From contig OZ219748.1 in the NCBI GenBank assembly GCA_964291335.2, forward strand, positions 1,550,001 to 1,614,000: 64,000 bases of DNA. The letters run 5' to 3'. Source of the DNA: G964291335 sp964291335 (GTDB lineage Bacteria; Chloroflexota; Dehalococcoidia; Lucifugimonadales; UBA3495). Position 1 is the stretch's first letter. Each line of letters begins with the position of its first letter. Under the pieces are notes generated by a model, which worked only from the letters and a program-made list of their open reading frames with translations, did no database searches and was not told where the DNA came from. Both the position numbers and the translations under genes were made by a program. This document shows, piece after piece, positions 25,496-34,387 of the stretch.

Positions 25496-26296
25496 CTAAT
25501 CGTCATCATCATAGTCGTCTCCGTCATCCTCGCGAATCGGGGGGTGGTCAGAGACCAGGCCCGGGGAAGGAGCATTAGCCCGCAGCTGGCCCCGCCGACG
25601 GGGACGGGAACGCGGCATGGCGCGCAGGGCCGACTTCAGGTCGGTCAGGTCGGAACCTTTTAGGGAAGCCGCTTCCACAATCAGGCCGCTGACGCCCATA
25701 TTCCGCAAGGCTTCCAGCTCTTTACTGCCGGGCGCAGCCGCAACCTCCACCAGAACATATTCTTCCACGCGGCGGCTAATCTGGCCCACCTTTACCATGT
25801 CGGCCAGGGTCCACGAACCGGACACCTTTTTCATATTCACTACCAGGGCATCCACTGGCAAGGCGGCAATGGCCCGCAGTTCCCGGTCGGTCAGGTCAGA
25901 AGATACCGTCAGCAGACGGGCCAGAGTGTCAGCGCCGGACACCGCCGCCGCCTCGGCGCCTTCCAGGGAGAAAAGCAGCAAATCGGCCCCGCCTTCGGCG
26001 CAGGCTTGGGCCTCGCCTTCGGTAAGGCTGTTCAGGGCCACGCCCCAGGGAGTGCCGGAAAATTGGCCGGCCAGCTGCGTCAGTTGCTCCGGACTGCTGG
26101 CGTCGTCCACAATAACGGCATCCAGGCTGGCCACGGCCGCCTCGGTAAGGCCCCGGGGCCGCCGCCCCCGGGCGGGACGTCCGGCGCGGCCCAGCAGGGC
26201 CATGCCGGGCAGGCTGCCCGACCGGGCTGCGCCGAAACCCAGCGGCGCCGGCGAACCGTCGCTAATGCGTTGTAACAAGTCTAGCAGTTTGCTCAT
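25496..26296 (-). CDS. Unknown protein, predicted TIM-barrel-like, with acidic tail
   Basis: A 266-residue soluble protein. Repeated short strands and helices (DAVIVDD, WGVALNSL, ADLLLFSLEG, VDALVVNM, EYVLVEVAA, VSGLIVEA) resemble a beta/alpha barrel, but no catalytic motif is recognisable. The first 50 residues hold the Arg/Gly-rich stretch RAGRPARGRRPRG. The C-terminus is a basic segment (RSRPRRRG) followed by an Asp-rich tail DDGDDYDDDD. The ATG at 26296 is the first residue consistent with a globular start; the frame extends upstream without support. It is oriented away from the dehydrogenase gene at 26507. I do not recognise a named family. Confidence 0.65.
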   Translation of the reverse strand: MSKLLDLLQRISDGSPAPLGFGAARSGSLPGMALLGRAGRPARGRRPRGLTEAAVASLDAVIVDDASSPEQLTQLAGQFSGTPWGVALNSLTEGEAQACAEGGADLLLFSLEGAEAAAVSGADTLARLLTVSSDLTDRELRAIAALPVDALVVNMKKVSGSWTLADMVKVGQISRRVEEYVLVEVAAAPGSKELEALRNMGVSGLIVEAASLKGSDLTDLKSALRAMPRSRPRRRGQLRANAPSPGLVSDHPPIREDDGDDYDDDD

Positions 26297-26506
26297 CGTT
26301 GCTCGCTCAACCAAAAATAGGACGGAGGGATTATACCCCAACCGGGGGCATTTGTGGGCAGTGGAAGGCTCCGTTGATTGGGCCGACCGCAGCAGTTGGC
26401 CGCCAGAACCCCCTTGCCGCTGCCCCCAACCCAAGCCGCTTCAGTTACCCGGCCCGGGCCGGGTGTGATAGTATGTAGCCGCAATTGCAGCGGAGGACAG
26501 AACTTT

Positions 26507-27385
26507 ATGGCTAATCTCGGTTTTATTGGTCTGGGTACTATGGGCGGTAAGATGGTCCAGCGACTGCTGCAGGCCGGGCATACTGTTGCCGGCTACAACC
26601 GCACCCGTTCCCGGGCCAATTGGCTGCTGGAACTGGGGATGCAGTGGGGCGACTCGCCCCGAGTGGTGGCTCAGACCGCCGATGTTACCCTGAGCATGGT
26701 GGCCAACACCCAGGCGCTGGAGGCCATAACCGACGGGCCGGACGGCGTGCTGGCGGCGATGGCGCCGGGCAAGGTGTTCATCGACATGAGCACCGTCAGT
26801 CCGGCGGCCAGCCGCTCCCTGGCGGCCCGGGTGGCCCAGCGAGGCGCCAAAATGCTGGACGCTCCGGTATCGGGCAGTGCGGTTACCCTGGAGGCCGGCC
26901 AGCTTTCGGTGATGGTGGGCGGCGATTACGCGGTGTATGAAGCGGTGAAGCCGCTCCTGCAAGACATTGGCCCCACGGTGGATTACGTGGGCGAGAATGG
27001 CCTGGCAGCTACAATGAAGGTGGCAGTGAACCTGAGCCTCCCCATTCAGATATTATCCTTTTGCGAAAGTTTGCTGCTGGCGGAAAAGAGCGGCATTCCC
27101 CGGGAAGCAGCGCTGACCGCCCTGCTGAACAGCGTGGTAGCATCGCCGGCCTTGAAGTACCGCTTCCCGCTGGCAGTTAACCCGCCGGATGAGCCTCTGT
27201 TTGACGTAACAATGATGCAAAAGGATTTGATGCTGGCTCTGGACATGGGGCGGGAGCTGGCGGTGCCTATGCCCACCAGCGCCATCACCAACGAATACCT
27301 GAACGCTGCCCGGGCCCTGGGTTACTCGGAGCAGGACTTTGCAGTCCTGTATCAGGTACTGCGGCAGATGTCGGGGCTGGCGTAA
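26507..27385 (+). CDS. NAD(P)-dependent beta-hydroxyacid dehydrogenase (3-hydroxyisobutyrate/tartronate-semialdehyde type)
   Basis: A 292-residue oxidoreductase. The Rossmann start IGFIGLGTMG-like motif (NLGFIGLGTMGGKM) binds the dinucleotide with Asn/Arg in GYNRTRSRA favouring NADP; DAPVSGSAVTLEAGQLSVMVGG is the substrate-binding signature, and the catalytic lysine lies in AATMKVAVNLSL. The C-terminal all-alpha domain is complete. The family oxidises beta-hydroxyacids or reduces short semialdehydes. CGGAGG lies 8 bases before the ATG at 26507. It stands alone, followed by a hairpin and convergent small membrane genes. Confidence 0.93.
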   Translation: MANLGFIGLGTMGGKMVQRLLQAGHTVAGYNRTRSRANWLLELGMQWGDSPRVVAQTADVTLSMVANTQALEAITDGPDGVLAAMAPGKVFIDMSTVSPAASRSLAARVAQRGAKMLDAPVSGSAVTLEAGQLSVMVGGDYAVYEAVKPLLQDIGPTVDYVGENGLAATMKVAVNLSLPIQILSFCESLLLAEKSGIPREAALTALLNSVVASPALKYRFPLAVNPPDEPLFDVTMMQKDLMLALDMGRELAVPMPTSAITNEYLNAARALGYSEQDFAVLYQVLRQMSGLA

Positions 27386-27395
27386 CGGGCGGGAA

Positions 27396-27414
27396 AGCCG
27401 GCCTTCCGCCGGCT
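27396..27414 (+). terminator. Hairpin after the dehydrogenase
   Basis: AGCCGGC (27396-27402), CTTCC loop and GCCGGCT (27408-27414) form a perfect 7-base stem 11 bases after the stop. A short T-run is absent, so termination is only probable. Confidence 0.4.
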
Positions 27415-27511
27415 GTGCCTCGCAGACAGGTTTGCCGGGCCAAAACCGGCGGGAGAGAGCAGCCATTGAACGGTTTGCCGCTGCGCTGCAACTTCCGCTG
27501 ACGCCGCCGGG

Positions 27512-27850
27512 TTATTCACCTATGCGCACTGGCAGCGCATCCCGTATTATGTTCAACGTACCCTTAACCTCAGCCACCTCCAGTTCCAGATCGCGCAGGC
27601 GATCCTCCACCTTTTCAATCCGCTGGGTCAAGCGAACCTCCGATTCGGTGATCAACCGGCCGGTGCGAACCTCCGATTCGGTGATTAACCGGGTAGTGCG
27701 TGCCTCTGATTCGGTGATTAGCCGGGCAGTGCGGGCGTCGGAATCGCTGATCCGCTGATTCATCATTCGCATTATCACCAGCATCAACCCGGCCAGGCCG
27801 ATGCCAATGCCGACCATGGTCAGAATTACCGGAAGAAGTTCTGTTGTCAT
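27512..27850 (-). CDS. Small membrane coiled-coil protein, copy A (three hendecads)
   Basis: A 112-residue protein: an N-terminal membrane helix (LLPVILTMVGIGIGLAGLMLVIMRMM), then a coiled coil with three 11-residue repeats of the type ARTARLITESE, then VEDRLRDLELEVAEVKGTLNIIRDALPVRIGE. Two close paralogues lie directly upstream on the same strand. GAGAGGG lies before the ATG. The architecture (short anchor plus right-handed or hendecad coil) suits a membrane-attached scaffold. No family recognised. It would be the last gene if the three are transcribed together. Confidence 0.75.
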   Translation of the reverse strand: MTTELLPVILTMVGIGIGLAGLMLVIMRMMNQRISDSDARTARLITESEARTTRLITESEVRTGRLITESEVRLTQRIEKVEDRLRDLELEVAEVKGTLNIIRDALPVRIGE

Positions 27851-27921
27851 TGTTTCCCTCTCTGGAATACTGGCTCTGTAATACTGGAGCGAGGTTTAAG
27901 AAAACGGCAGTTTCCGCCGCG

Positions 27922-28227
27922 TTATTCACCTATGCGCATGGGCAGCGCATCCCGTATTATGTTCAACGTCCCCTTAACCTCGGCCACCTCCAGTTCCAGA
28001 CCGCGCAGGCGATCCTCCACCTTTTCAATCCGCTGGGTCAAGCGAACCTCCGATTCGGTGATTAACCGGGTAGTGCGTGCCTCTGATTCGGTGATTAGCC
28101 GGGCAGTGCGGGCGTCGGAATCGCTGATCCGCTGATTCATCATTCGCATTATCACCAGCATCAACCCGGCCAGGCCGATGCCAATGCCGACCATGGTCAG
28201 AATTACCGGAAGAAGTTCTGTTGTCAT
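27922..28227 (-). CDS. Small membrane coiled-coil protein, copy B (two hendecads)
   Basis: A 101-residue near-identical paralogue of the 27850 gene, shorter by exactly one 11-residue LITESE repeat. The membrane helix and C-terminal region are unchanged except for Gly/Asp and Met/Val substitutions. It has the same leader sequence upstream, including the repeated tail of the preceding copy. Confidence 0.75.
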   Translation of the reverse strand: MTTELLPVILTMVGIGIGLAGLMLVIMRMMNQRISDSDARTARLITESEARTTRLITESEVRLTQRIEKVEDRLRGLELEVAEVKGTLNIIRDALPMRIGE

Positions 28228-28298
28228 TGTTTCCCTCTCTGAAATACTGGCTCTGGAGTACTGGAGCGAGGTTTAAGGGATCGGCAGTTTCCGCCGCG

Positions 28299-28583
28299 TT
28301 ATTCACTTATGCGCATAGGCAGCGCATCCCGTATTACGTTCAACGTTCCCTTAACCTCGGCCACCTCCAGTTCCAGGCCGCGCAGGCGATCTTCCACCTT
28401 TTCAATCCGCTGAGTCAAGCGGACCTCTGTTTCCGCTATCAACCGGCTGGTGCGGGCGTCGGAATCGCTGATCCGCTGATTCATCATTCGCACTATCACC
28501 AGCATTACCGACAGCATCAACCCGGCCAGGCCGATGCCAATGCCGACCATGGTCAGAATTACCGGAAGCAGCTCTGTGGTCAT
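28299..28583 (-). CDS. Small membrane coiled-coil protein, copy C (one hendecad)
   Basis: A 94-residue paralogue. It has only one repeat (ARTSRLIAETE) but a four-residue longer membrane helix (inserted SVML). The ATG at 28583 matches the starts of copies A and B; an upstream in-frame ATG at 28637 is unsupported. It is the first and most divergent of the three and probably the ancestral copy. Confidence 0.72.
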   Translation of the reverse strand: MTTELLPVILTMVGIGIGLAGLMLSVMLVIVRMMNQRISDSDARTSRLIAETEVRLTQRIEKVEDRLRGLELEVAEVKGTLNVIRDALPMRISE

Positions 28584-28697
28584 TGTTTCCCTGCCTTTAA
28601 CGCTGCACAAAAGTTCAGGGAACTGGCGGCCAGTCAAGCTTTCGGCCCGCCACCGCCTCGTGGATGTTAAGCGGGCAGCCGCAACGCCGGGAAGTCA

Positions 28698-29699
28698 TTA
28701 CGCTGCCACCAGCCGGGCCACCGCCTGCTTCACCAGGTTGCCGGCCATTACCACCTTGTAGCCGTTATCGGTCATGGGGCGGGCATCGGGGAGAGCCAGG
28801 CTGCCGGCATAGGCAGCATCTACCTGCGCGGCCGGTCTGCCCCGCAGGTATTCCTCGACTGCGCTGGCCCGGTAAGGCATGGGGGCCACGCCGCCCAGAG
28901 CTACCGCTGCCTGCCGCACCACGCCGCCAGCCACGGCCAGCCGGGCCGCCACGCTGACCAGGGCAAAGTCGCCGGCCTCCCGCTCCCGGGCCTTCAGGTA
29001 CAGGCTCTCCGGCGGTTTACCCGCCACTCCCAGGTCAGCCGGCCGGGGCAGGGAAACGCCGGTTACCACCTCGCCCGGCTCCAGGACGGTTTCCCGGGTT
29101 ACGTCCACCTGGGGGCCGGTGAAGAAATCGCCAATGGGCAGGGAGCGGCGTCCCGACGGCCCCTGACAGTGAATGACCGCCTCGAAGATGGACAAGGCGA
29201 CTGCCGTATCTGAGGGATGGACGATGTAGCAGCGGTCGCCGCCGGTAACGCACAGGTATTTGGCGCTGCCGGCCAGCGCATAACAACGGTCGCCGCCTTT
29301 CTTGATGCAGGGAGTCAGCCGGTGGCGGTAATACCAGCAGCGCGGGCGCTGGTTCAGGTTGCCGCCCAGGGTGCCGACATTGCGGATTTGGGGGGTAGCC
29401 AACCCGCCGGCGGCTTCGGCCAGGGCGGTGTAGGCAGCAGCGATGACCGGGTGGGCGGCAATCTCGGCAATAGTGGTCATAGCGCCGATAGATAACCCGT
29501 CAGCGGCCTCGGCAATGCCGGCCAGGTCGGGTACGGCGGCCAGGCTGACCACCCGGCCCGGGTGGATGATGCCTTCCTTGATTTCATCCAGCAGGTCGGA
29601 GCCGCCGGCGATGATGCGGGCAGCGGCTTCCGGGGCATCGGTCAGCAAAGCCACCGCTTCCGCCAGAGTTTGGGGCTGCCGGTATTCGAAGGGGTGCAT
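28698..29699 (-). CDS. Molybdenum hydroxylase FAD-binding subunit (XdhB/CoxM/PaoB-like)
   Basis: A 333-residue medium subunit that carries FAD and relays electrons from the Fe-S clusters. IIAGGSDLLDEIKEG binds FAD pyrophosphate; NVGTLGGNLNQ is the second FAD motif. Between residues 118 and 160 an insert contains Cys121, Cys131, Cys139, Cys150 and Cys157 in RPRCWYYR...PCIKKGG..CYA...CYIVHPSD, which resembles the extra 4Fe-4S site of the PaoB/4-hydroxybenzoyl-CoA-reductase-beta group. GAGGAGG precedes the ATG. It is the downstream-most gene of a cluster with the large subunit (160 bases upstream), DUF3500 and the 2Fe-2S subunit on the same strand. Confidence 0.92.
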   Translation of the reverse strand: MHPFEYRQPQTLAEAVALLTDAPEAAARIIAGGSDLLDEIKEGIIHPGRVVSLAAVPDLAGIAEAADGLSIGAMTTIAEIAAHPVIAAAYTALAEAAGGLATPQIRNVGTLGGNLNQRPRCWYYRHRLTPCIKKGGDRCYALAGSAKYLCVTGGDRCYIVHPSDTAVALSIFEAVIHCQGPSGRRSLPIGDFFTGPQVDVTRETVLEPGEVVTGVSLPRPADLGVAGKPPESLYLKAREREAGDFALVSVAARLAVAGGVVRQAAVALGGVAPMPYRASAVEEYLRGRPAAQVDAAYAGSLALPDARPMTDNGYKVVMAGNLVKQAVARLVAA

Positions 29700-29859
29700 G
29701 GGGCCTCCTCTTCCGGGGGCTGCTCAGGTTGCGCCCTCCCGATCATATGATTGCTTGATTGCGGCATTCCTGAAGCTGCCCAGGGTAACGCCCTGGTTAA
29801 TGGGCTGGTTAATGGATAGTACCATAGGGTCAGGAAATCCTGACACTGGATACGCCCAC

Positions 29860-32121
29860 CTACGCCGGCAAAGCCCGCAGCACCCGGTCGGGGGTCATGG
29901 GCAGTTCGGTCAGGCGGCAGCCAATGGCGTCATAGACGGCGTTGGCAATGGCCGGCGCCACGCCGGGACAAGGCACTTCGCCCAACCCTTTGGCCCCCAT
30001 AGGCCCCACCGGGTCCACGGTATCGGCAAAAAGCACCTGAATGTCCGGGTAATCCATAATCGTCGGGCTTTTATGCTCCAGGTAGCTGGCATTCAGGGTA
30101 ACGCCGGTCGGCCCGTCGGTAACCAGTTCTTCCGACAGGGCAAAGCCCAGCATCTGGGAAACAGCCCCCTCTACCTGATTCAGGGCCAGGCGGGGGTTCA
30201 CAATGCGCCCCGAATCCTGGGCGGCCACGTAGCGCACCACCCGAACCCGGCCGGTGTCGGTATCCACCTCCACCTCGACAAAGTGGGCGCCAAAGGAATT
30301 AACGATGTAATCGGCGCTGCCCGGCGCTGGTATGGTCACCTCTTCGGTAATGGCGTCGCCGTCCATACGGGCGGCCACTTCCGACAGGGCCATACTGCGG
30401 GAAGGGTCGCTGGCAACGAAAACCCGTCCCTCGCGAATATCCAGCTCCATAACCGGGGCCTCCAACCCGTCGGAGGCCAGGTCCAGCAACTGACGGCGCA
30501 CTTCGGCGGCGGCCCGCACCAGGGCGCTGCCGGTAGAGAAAGTAGCGGTAGAGCCGGCGGTAATCGGCGCTTCGGGGGTGGCAGCCGAATCGCCAAACAC
30601 CACCCGCACCTGCTCGGCGCGGACGCCCAGAATCTCGGCGGTCATCTGAGGCAGGACGGTGGAGGCGCCTTCGCCCACGTCCATCAGCCCGGTGAGCAGC
30701 GAAATTTCCCCCGACCGGGCGACGCTGACGGTGGCTGCCGAGGTGGAACCGGGGCCGCCCCGGTAAATCATCATGCTCATGCCCTTGCCCCGGCGCCGGG
30801 CCGGGTCGGTCGGCTGGGCCAGAGGCTGCTCCCAGCCAAAAGCGGCGGCGCCCCGGGTAAGGCATTCTTCCAGCCCATTGCTGGAGAAGGGAATGCCCCC
30901 CTCAATGGGCTGGCTGTCCACAATCTGGTCCGGCGGCGAAAGGCGGGGGCCGGGCTGTCCTTCCGGGGGAACCCGGTTCTTGAGCCGGAACTCCAGGGAG
31001 TCCATGCCCAGTTCCTGAGCGATTCGTTCCATCAGCGTTTCCAGGGCGAAGTGCCCCTGGGGCGCGCCCAGGGCCCGGTAAGAGCCGGCCGAAGGGCAGT
31101 TGGTATAGGCCAGGTAAGCCTCGTAGCGAACATTGGGGCAGCGGTACAGGTAGATGATGCCCTGTCCGGCCCGGCGGGCTACGTTGGGCCCCGAGGCGGC
31201 GTAGGCGCCGGTATTCAGGGTAGCAACGCCATGAATGGCGGTAATGGCGCCATCCCGCTTAACCCCCACCTTCAGGTTAATCTTTCCGGCGTGGCGGGTA
31301 CGGCCGGCAACGAACTCATCCTCCCGGGAAAACTCGATACGCACCGGCCGGCCGGCCTGCCGGGACAGCAGGGCTGCCAGAGCCGCCAGGCGGGATTCGT
31401 CCTTGTTGCCGAAGCCGCCGCCCAGGAAGGGGCCGACAACCTGCACCTGTTCCGCCGGAAGGCCCAGGGCCTGGGCCAGGGCGGCCCGGTCCACATGCAC
31501 GCCCCGGGTGGATTTCCAGACGGTTAAGGCGTCGCCTTCCCAACGGGCCAGGGCGGCCCGGGGTTCCATGGGCGTGGCCGAGTGGCAGGCGATATTGCAG
31601 GTTTCTTCCAGCACCAGATCCGCCTCGGCAAATCCCTGCGCTACATCCCCCCGGCCGATGGACAGGGGCGGGTTAAGCGCCAGATTCCCGCCGGGGTGAA
31701 TCGGCGTCGCATCGGGCCGGAGGGCCGCCTCCGGGTCAGTATAAAAGGGCAATATTTCATAATCCACCCGAAGCAGGGCCAAAGCCTGACGGGCGGCGTC
31801 CTCATCCACCGCCGCAATGGCTGCTACCTCGTCGCCCACAAAGCGGACGCGCCAGTCCAGCACCGGGTTATCCAGGGCAATCGGCGCCACTGGTCGGTTG
31901 GGCGCGTCAAACGGGGTAATGATGGCGCGCACGCCGGGAACCCGGGCCGCCGCCGTAGTGTCGACGCTCCTGATGTTGGCGTGGGGATGCGGGCTGCGCA
32001 GAACAAGGCCGTAAAGCATCCCCGGCAGCTTCAGGTCGGCGGAATATCGGGCCTGTCCGGTCAACTTTTCCGGAAAATCCCGGCGGGTTACATTCTGACC
32101 AACTACCGACAGGGTGGTCAT
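29860..32121 (-). CDS. Molybdenum hydroxylase large (molybdopterin-binding) subunit
   Basis: A 753-residue xanthine-dehydrogenase-family catalytic subunit. The aldehyde oxidase a/b hammerhead domain (about residues 20-130) is followed by the molybdopterin domain with GGGFGNKDES, RALGAPQGHFALE (substrate-channel Arg region) and KGLGEVPCPG, whose glutamate is the general base. AAGGAG lies before the ATG at 32121; the upstream extension is discarded. It hydroxylates a C-H bond next to a nitrogen, aldehyde or aromatic position using water. The substrate is unknown. It forms a complex with the 28698 FAD and 33805 2Fe-2S subunits. Confidence 0.94.
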   Translation of the reverse strand: MTTLSVVGQNVTRRDFPEKLTGQARYSADLKLPGMLYGLVLRSPHPHANIRSVDTTAAARVPGVRAIITPFDAPNRPVAPIALDNPVLDWRVRFVGDEVAAIAAVDEDAARQALALLRVDYEILPFYTDPEAALRPDATPIHPGGNLALNPPLSIGRGDVAQGFAEADLVLEETCNIACHSATPMEPRAALARWEGDALTVWKSTRGVHVDRAALAQALGLPAEQVQVVGPFLGGGFGNKDESRLAALAALLSRQAGRPVRIEFSREDEFVAGRTRHAGKINLKVGVKRDGAITAIHGVATLNTGAYAASGPNVARRAGQGIIYLYRCPNVRYEAYLAYTNCPSAGSYRALGAPQGHFALETLMERIAQELGMDSLEFRLKNRVPPEGQPGPRLSPPDQIVDSQPIEGGIPFSSNGLEECLTRGAAAFGWEQPLAQPTDPARRRGKGMSMMIYRGGPGSTSAATVSVARSGEISLLTGLMDVGEGASTVLPQMTAEILGVRAEQVRVVFGDSAATPEAPITAGSTATFSTGSALVRAAAEVRRQLLDLASDGLEAPVMELDIREGRVFVASDPSRSMALSEVAARMDGDAITEEVTIPAPGSADYIVNSFGAHFVEVEVDTDTGRVRVVRYVAAQDSGRIVNPRLALNQVEGAVSQMLGFALSEELVTDGPTGVTLNASYLEHKSPTIMDYPDIQVLFADTVDPVGPMGAKGLGEVPCPGVAPAIANAVYDAIGCRLTELPMTPDRVLRALPA

Positions 32122-32427
32122 GGGCGGCTCCTTCAAGATGCAGAATCGGGCAAGGCCGGGGCGAGGTAGGCTGCCGATGGTCCGGCTGCTTTTCACGGCC
32201 CGGGTGGCATTAACCGGAACCGGCCGGCTGCCGGCAACAGTCCGGGCCGGCGGCCAGCGCCGCGCCGGCCCGGACGAAGGGTTCCAGGGTTACACTGAGG
32301 CTTTCTTCCGGCGGCGCCGGCAAAGGGTATGGCATGGGCCATCCCGAAAGGCGGCGCAGAGTTCGGGCCGGGCTGTCGTCATCCGGGCCATAGAAATTGC
32401 CTGAGGCCGCCCCCTGCGGGTTTTGCC
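32122..32427. other. Gap without recognisable gene
   Basis: Apart from the ribosome binding site of the large-subunit gene, nothing was found in these 306 bases. Open frames here are GC-skewed shadows without start signals. Confidence 0.5.
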
Positions 32428-33450
32428 TTATAAAACGTGGAACATCAACCGGTGGTCGCGCAGCACATCGGCGGCAAAGTCGTTTTCCACATCCCGCCAG
32501 ACGGAGTGAATATGGTTGGCCCCGTCCTGGATATTATCGAACTCGACGATGAAATTGCCGCCGTGAATGCGGTAGTAATGGTCGCGGCTCCGGTCGGTTG
32601 CCCCAGCCCACACCAGACGGAAATGGTCCAGTCCATTCTGCCTGACTGCTTCCAGTTTCTCCTGCGCCACATCAGTGCGTACCTGGCTGACGTATTCGGT
32701 AATCAGCGCCAGCAGGATTTCCTTCTGCTCCCCGGTCATATCGGCAGCAGCGAGGCCTTCGCCTTCGTGAACCGGGGCTTTGGTGGTGTTATAGGTCAAA
32801 ATATCCCAGGGGGCCTTGTCGTGAATAACCGTCCTGGCCCGCTGCTCTTCGGTCAGCGAAGCCATCAACGCAATGGCCAGGTCTTCCCGCTGCCCCAGAA
32901 TGCGCAAACCCTGCTGGGGGCCATGAGGCACCTCGGCCGGGTTGGCGCCGAAGAAAAAGGGTGTAACGGCAGTTACCTCATCGCCCCAGACGCTGAAATG
33001 AAGGGAAACGTGGTGCCCTTCGGCGCGCCAGCCCCACGGGTCTTCGCCGCCCGGCTCGCCAAAAACCGTCCAGTAGTAAAGCAAGGGGTCGCGGACGAAA
33101 GTCTCTATTCCCCGCTCTTTTTCCAAAGGGCCCAGAATAAGTTCGTGGTCAATAATCGCCTTGACCTGTTCGTAAGCCTGCGGCTCCAGGGAGCTTTCCA
33201 TAATGCCGTAAGCCAGTTCCCGCTGTTCCGGCGTCATATCCCGCAGGGGCAGGCCGTGCCGATTCAGGGGCGGGTAGTACCAGAACTGCCGCTCGCCGTC
33301 GAGGTAATGGTAGGTAGCCCTGGCCTTTTGTTCCGCCGAAAGGCTGTCCAGCCACTTTCGCGCAGCCTCAGCCATCTCGACGGTGGCCCTGCCGTGACCG
33401 TGATAGTGGGCGTGTCTTTCACCGTGGGTATGTTCCAGCGTTGCGGTCAT
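32428..33450 (-). CDS. DUF3500 family protein
   Basis: A 340-residue protein matching DUF3500: FGEPGGEDPWGWRAEGHHVSLHFSVW followed by TPFFFGANPAEVPHG, and C-terminal FIVEFDNIQDGANHIHSVWRD. The family is found in many bacteria, usually with no known reaction. Conserved histidines and acidic residues in these motifs suggest metal binding or hydrolysis, but this is inference. The N-terminus is His-rich (HTHGERHAHYHGHGR). AAGGAG precedes the ATG. It sits between the 2Fe-2S and large-subunit genes of the molybdenum hydroxylase on the same strand, so a functional link to that enzyme's substrate is plausible. Confidence 0.9.
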   Translation of the reverse strand: MTATLEHTHGERHAHYHGHGRATVEMAEAARKWLDSLSAEQKARATYHYLDGERQFWYYPPLNRHGLPLRDMTPEQRELAYGIMESSLEPQAYEQVKAIIDHELILGPLEKERGIETFVRDPLLYYWTVFGEPGGEDPWGWRAEGHHVSLHFSVWGDEVTAVTPFFFGANPAEVPHGPQQGLRILGQREDLAIALMASLTEEQRARTVIHDKAPWDILTYNTTKAPVHEGEGLAAADMTGEQKEILLALITEYVSQVRTDVAQEKLEAVRQNGLDHFRLVWAGATDRSRDHYYRIHGGNFIVEFDNIQDGANHIHSVWRDVENDFAADVLRDHRLMFHVL

Positions 33451-33804
33451 TTGCTTCTCCTTAAGGGTTGAGCTGACACGGGACAGATTGCAGTTTAGTT
33501 TAGGTTTGCGTCAAAGGCCTGTCAACCGGAGGCATTGTCCCGTAAAGCTGACGCCTGCCCATGGCTGACCGGGGAGCGGCCGTTGCCGGGCAGCGCACCC
33601 CCCAGATAGAGGTTGAACCGGGGGAAGCCCGGCCGGGCTGGGCAAGCCGGATGACATCGCCCCGGCGGGGCCGGCGGAGGAGCTGCGGCCAAACCGTGGC
33701 TGCTGAAACAGGAAGCGCGGAATGCGCCGACGTTGCTTCAGCCCGAAGGAACCAAACTGCTCCACGTCCGAGGCGCGGCGGGGCCCGAAACGGAAGGACG
33801 CTTT
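33451..33804. other. Gap without recognisable gene
   Basis: A 354-base interval between the DUF3500 and 2Fe-2S genes. Open frames on both strands lack ribosome sites and resemble composition shadows. It could hold a promoter for DUF3500; no clear -35/-10 pair was found. Confidence 0.45.
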
Positions 33805-34311
33805 CTACCCGGGGCGCGCAGCCCGCGCCGACTCCAGAATCCGGCCATAGGCGTTGCAGCGGCACAGGTTCCCCGCCAGAGCTTGACGGATTTCCGCGTC
33901 GGTGGGGTTGAGGTTTTGGTTCAGCAGCGCCCGGACAGACATAACGAAGCCGGGCGTGCAGAACCCGCATTGGCCCCCGTCATTCGCCAGAAAAGCCTCC
34001 TGCACCGGATCCAGGCCCGTGGCGCCCCCGGCGCCGCTGCCCAGGCCTTCAATCGTCAGGATATTTCGCCCGGCCGCCTGCACTGCCAGCAGCTGACAGG
34101 AATAGACCGGCTGACCATCCAGCAAAACGGTGCAGGAACCGCACTCGCCCCGGTCGCAGCCTTTCTTGGAACCGGTAAGGTCCAGCTGTTCCCGCAGCAC
34201 GTCCAGCAGCGTCCAGTGGTGGCGCACCTGAAGCTTGTGGGCCTGTCCGTTAACCGACAGGGTAAGGTCAGCGGTGAAGGGTTGGCGGGGCAACGGGTTG
34301 CTGCCAAGCAT
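33805..34311 (-). CDS. Molybdenum hydroxylase 2Fe-2S subunit (CoxS/XdhC-like)
   Basis: A 168-residue small subunit with two 2Fe-2S clusters. Plant-type ferredoxin ligands are Cys52, Cys57, Cys60 and Cys72 (GCDRGECGSC...SC); the second, helical domain has Cys115, Cys118, Cys150 and Cys152 (CGFC and CRC). It is the usual electron relay from the molybdenum centre to FAD. It is the upstream-most gene of the cluster on the minus strand. The Shine-Dalgarno lies within a 12-base perfect palindrome AGGAGGCCTCCT that ends two bases before the ATG. Confidence 0.95.
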   Translation of the reverse strand: MLGSNPLPRQPFTADLTLSVNGQAHKLQVRHHWTLLDVLREQLDLTGSKKGCDRGECGSCTVLLDGQPVYSCQLLAVQAAGRNILTIEGLGSGAGGATGLDPVQEAFLANDGGQCGFCTPGFVMSVRALLNQNLNPTDAEIRQALAGNLCRCNAYGRILESARAARPG

Positions 34312-34313
34312 CA

Positions 34314-34325
34314 GGAGGCCTCCTG
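34314..34325 (-). promoter_or_regulatory. Palindromic ribosome binding site
   Basis: AGGAGGCCTCCT, a perfect 12-base palindrome, contains the Shine-Dalgarno of the 2Fe-2S subunit gene. In RNA it could pair with a second transcript or dimerise; as a hairpin it has no loop and would be unstable. Confidence 0.35.
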
Positions 34326-34387
34326 TAGCAGGTAGTCGCCGGCTATCCTAACCGAACCCGGCCGTCGGGGCAAGGCGGACGGGCGCG

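Noticed and set aside
29443..31527. A 694-codon plus-strand frame opposite the molybdenum hydroxylase genes
   Set aside because: Shadow; spans two real minus-strand genes and their ribosome site.
33500..33970. A 156-codon minus-strand frame overlapping the 2Fe-2S gene
   Set aside because: Out-of-frame overlap with a well-supported gene, no ribosome site.
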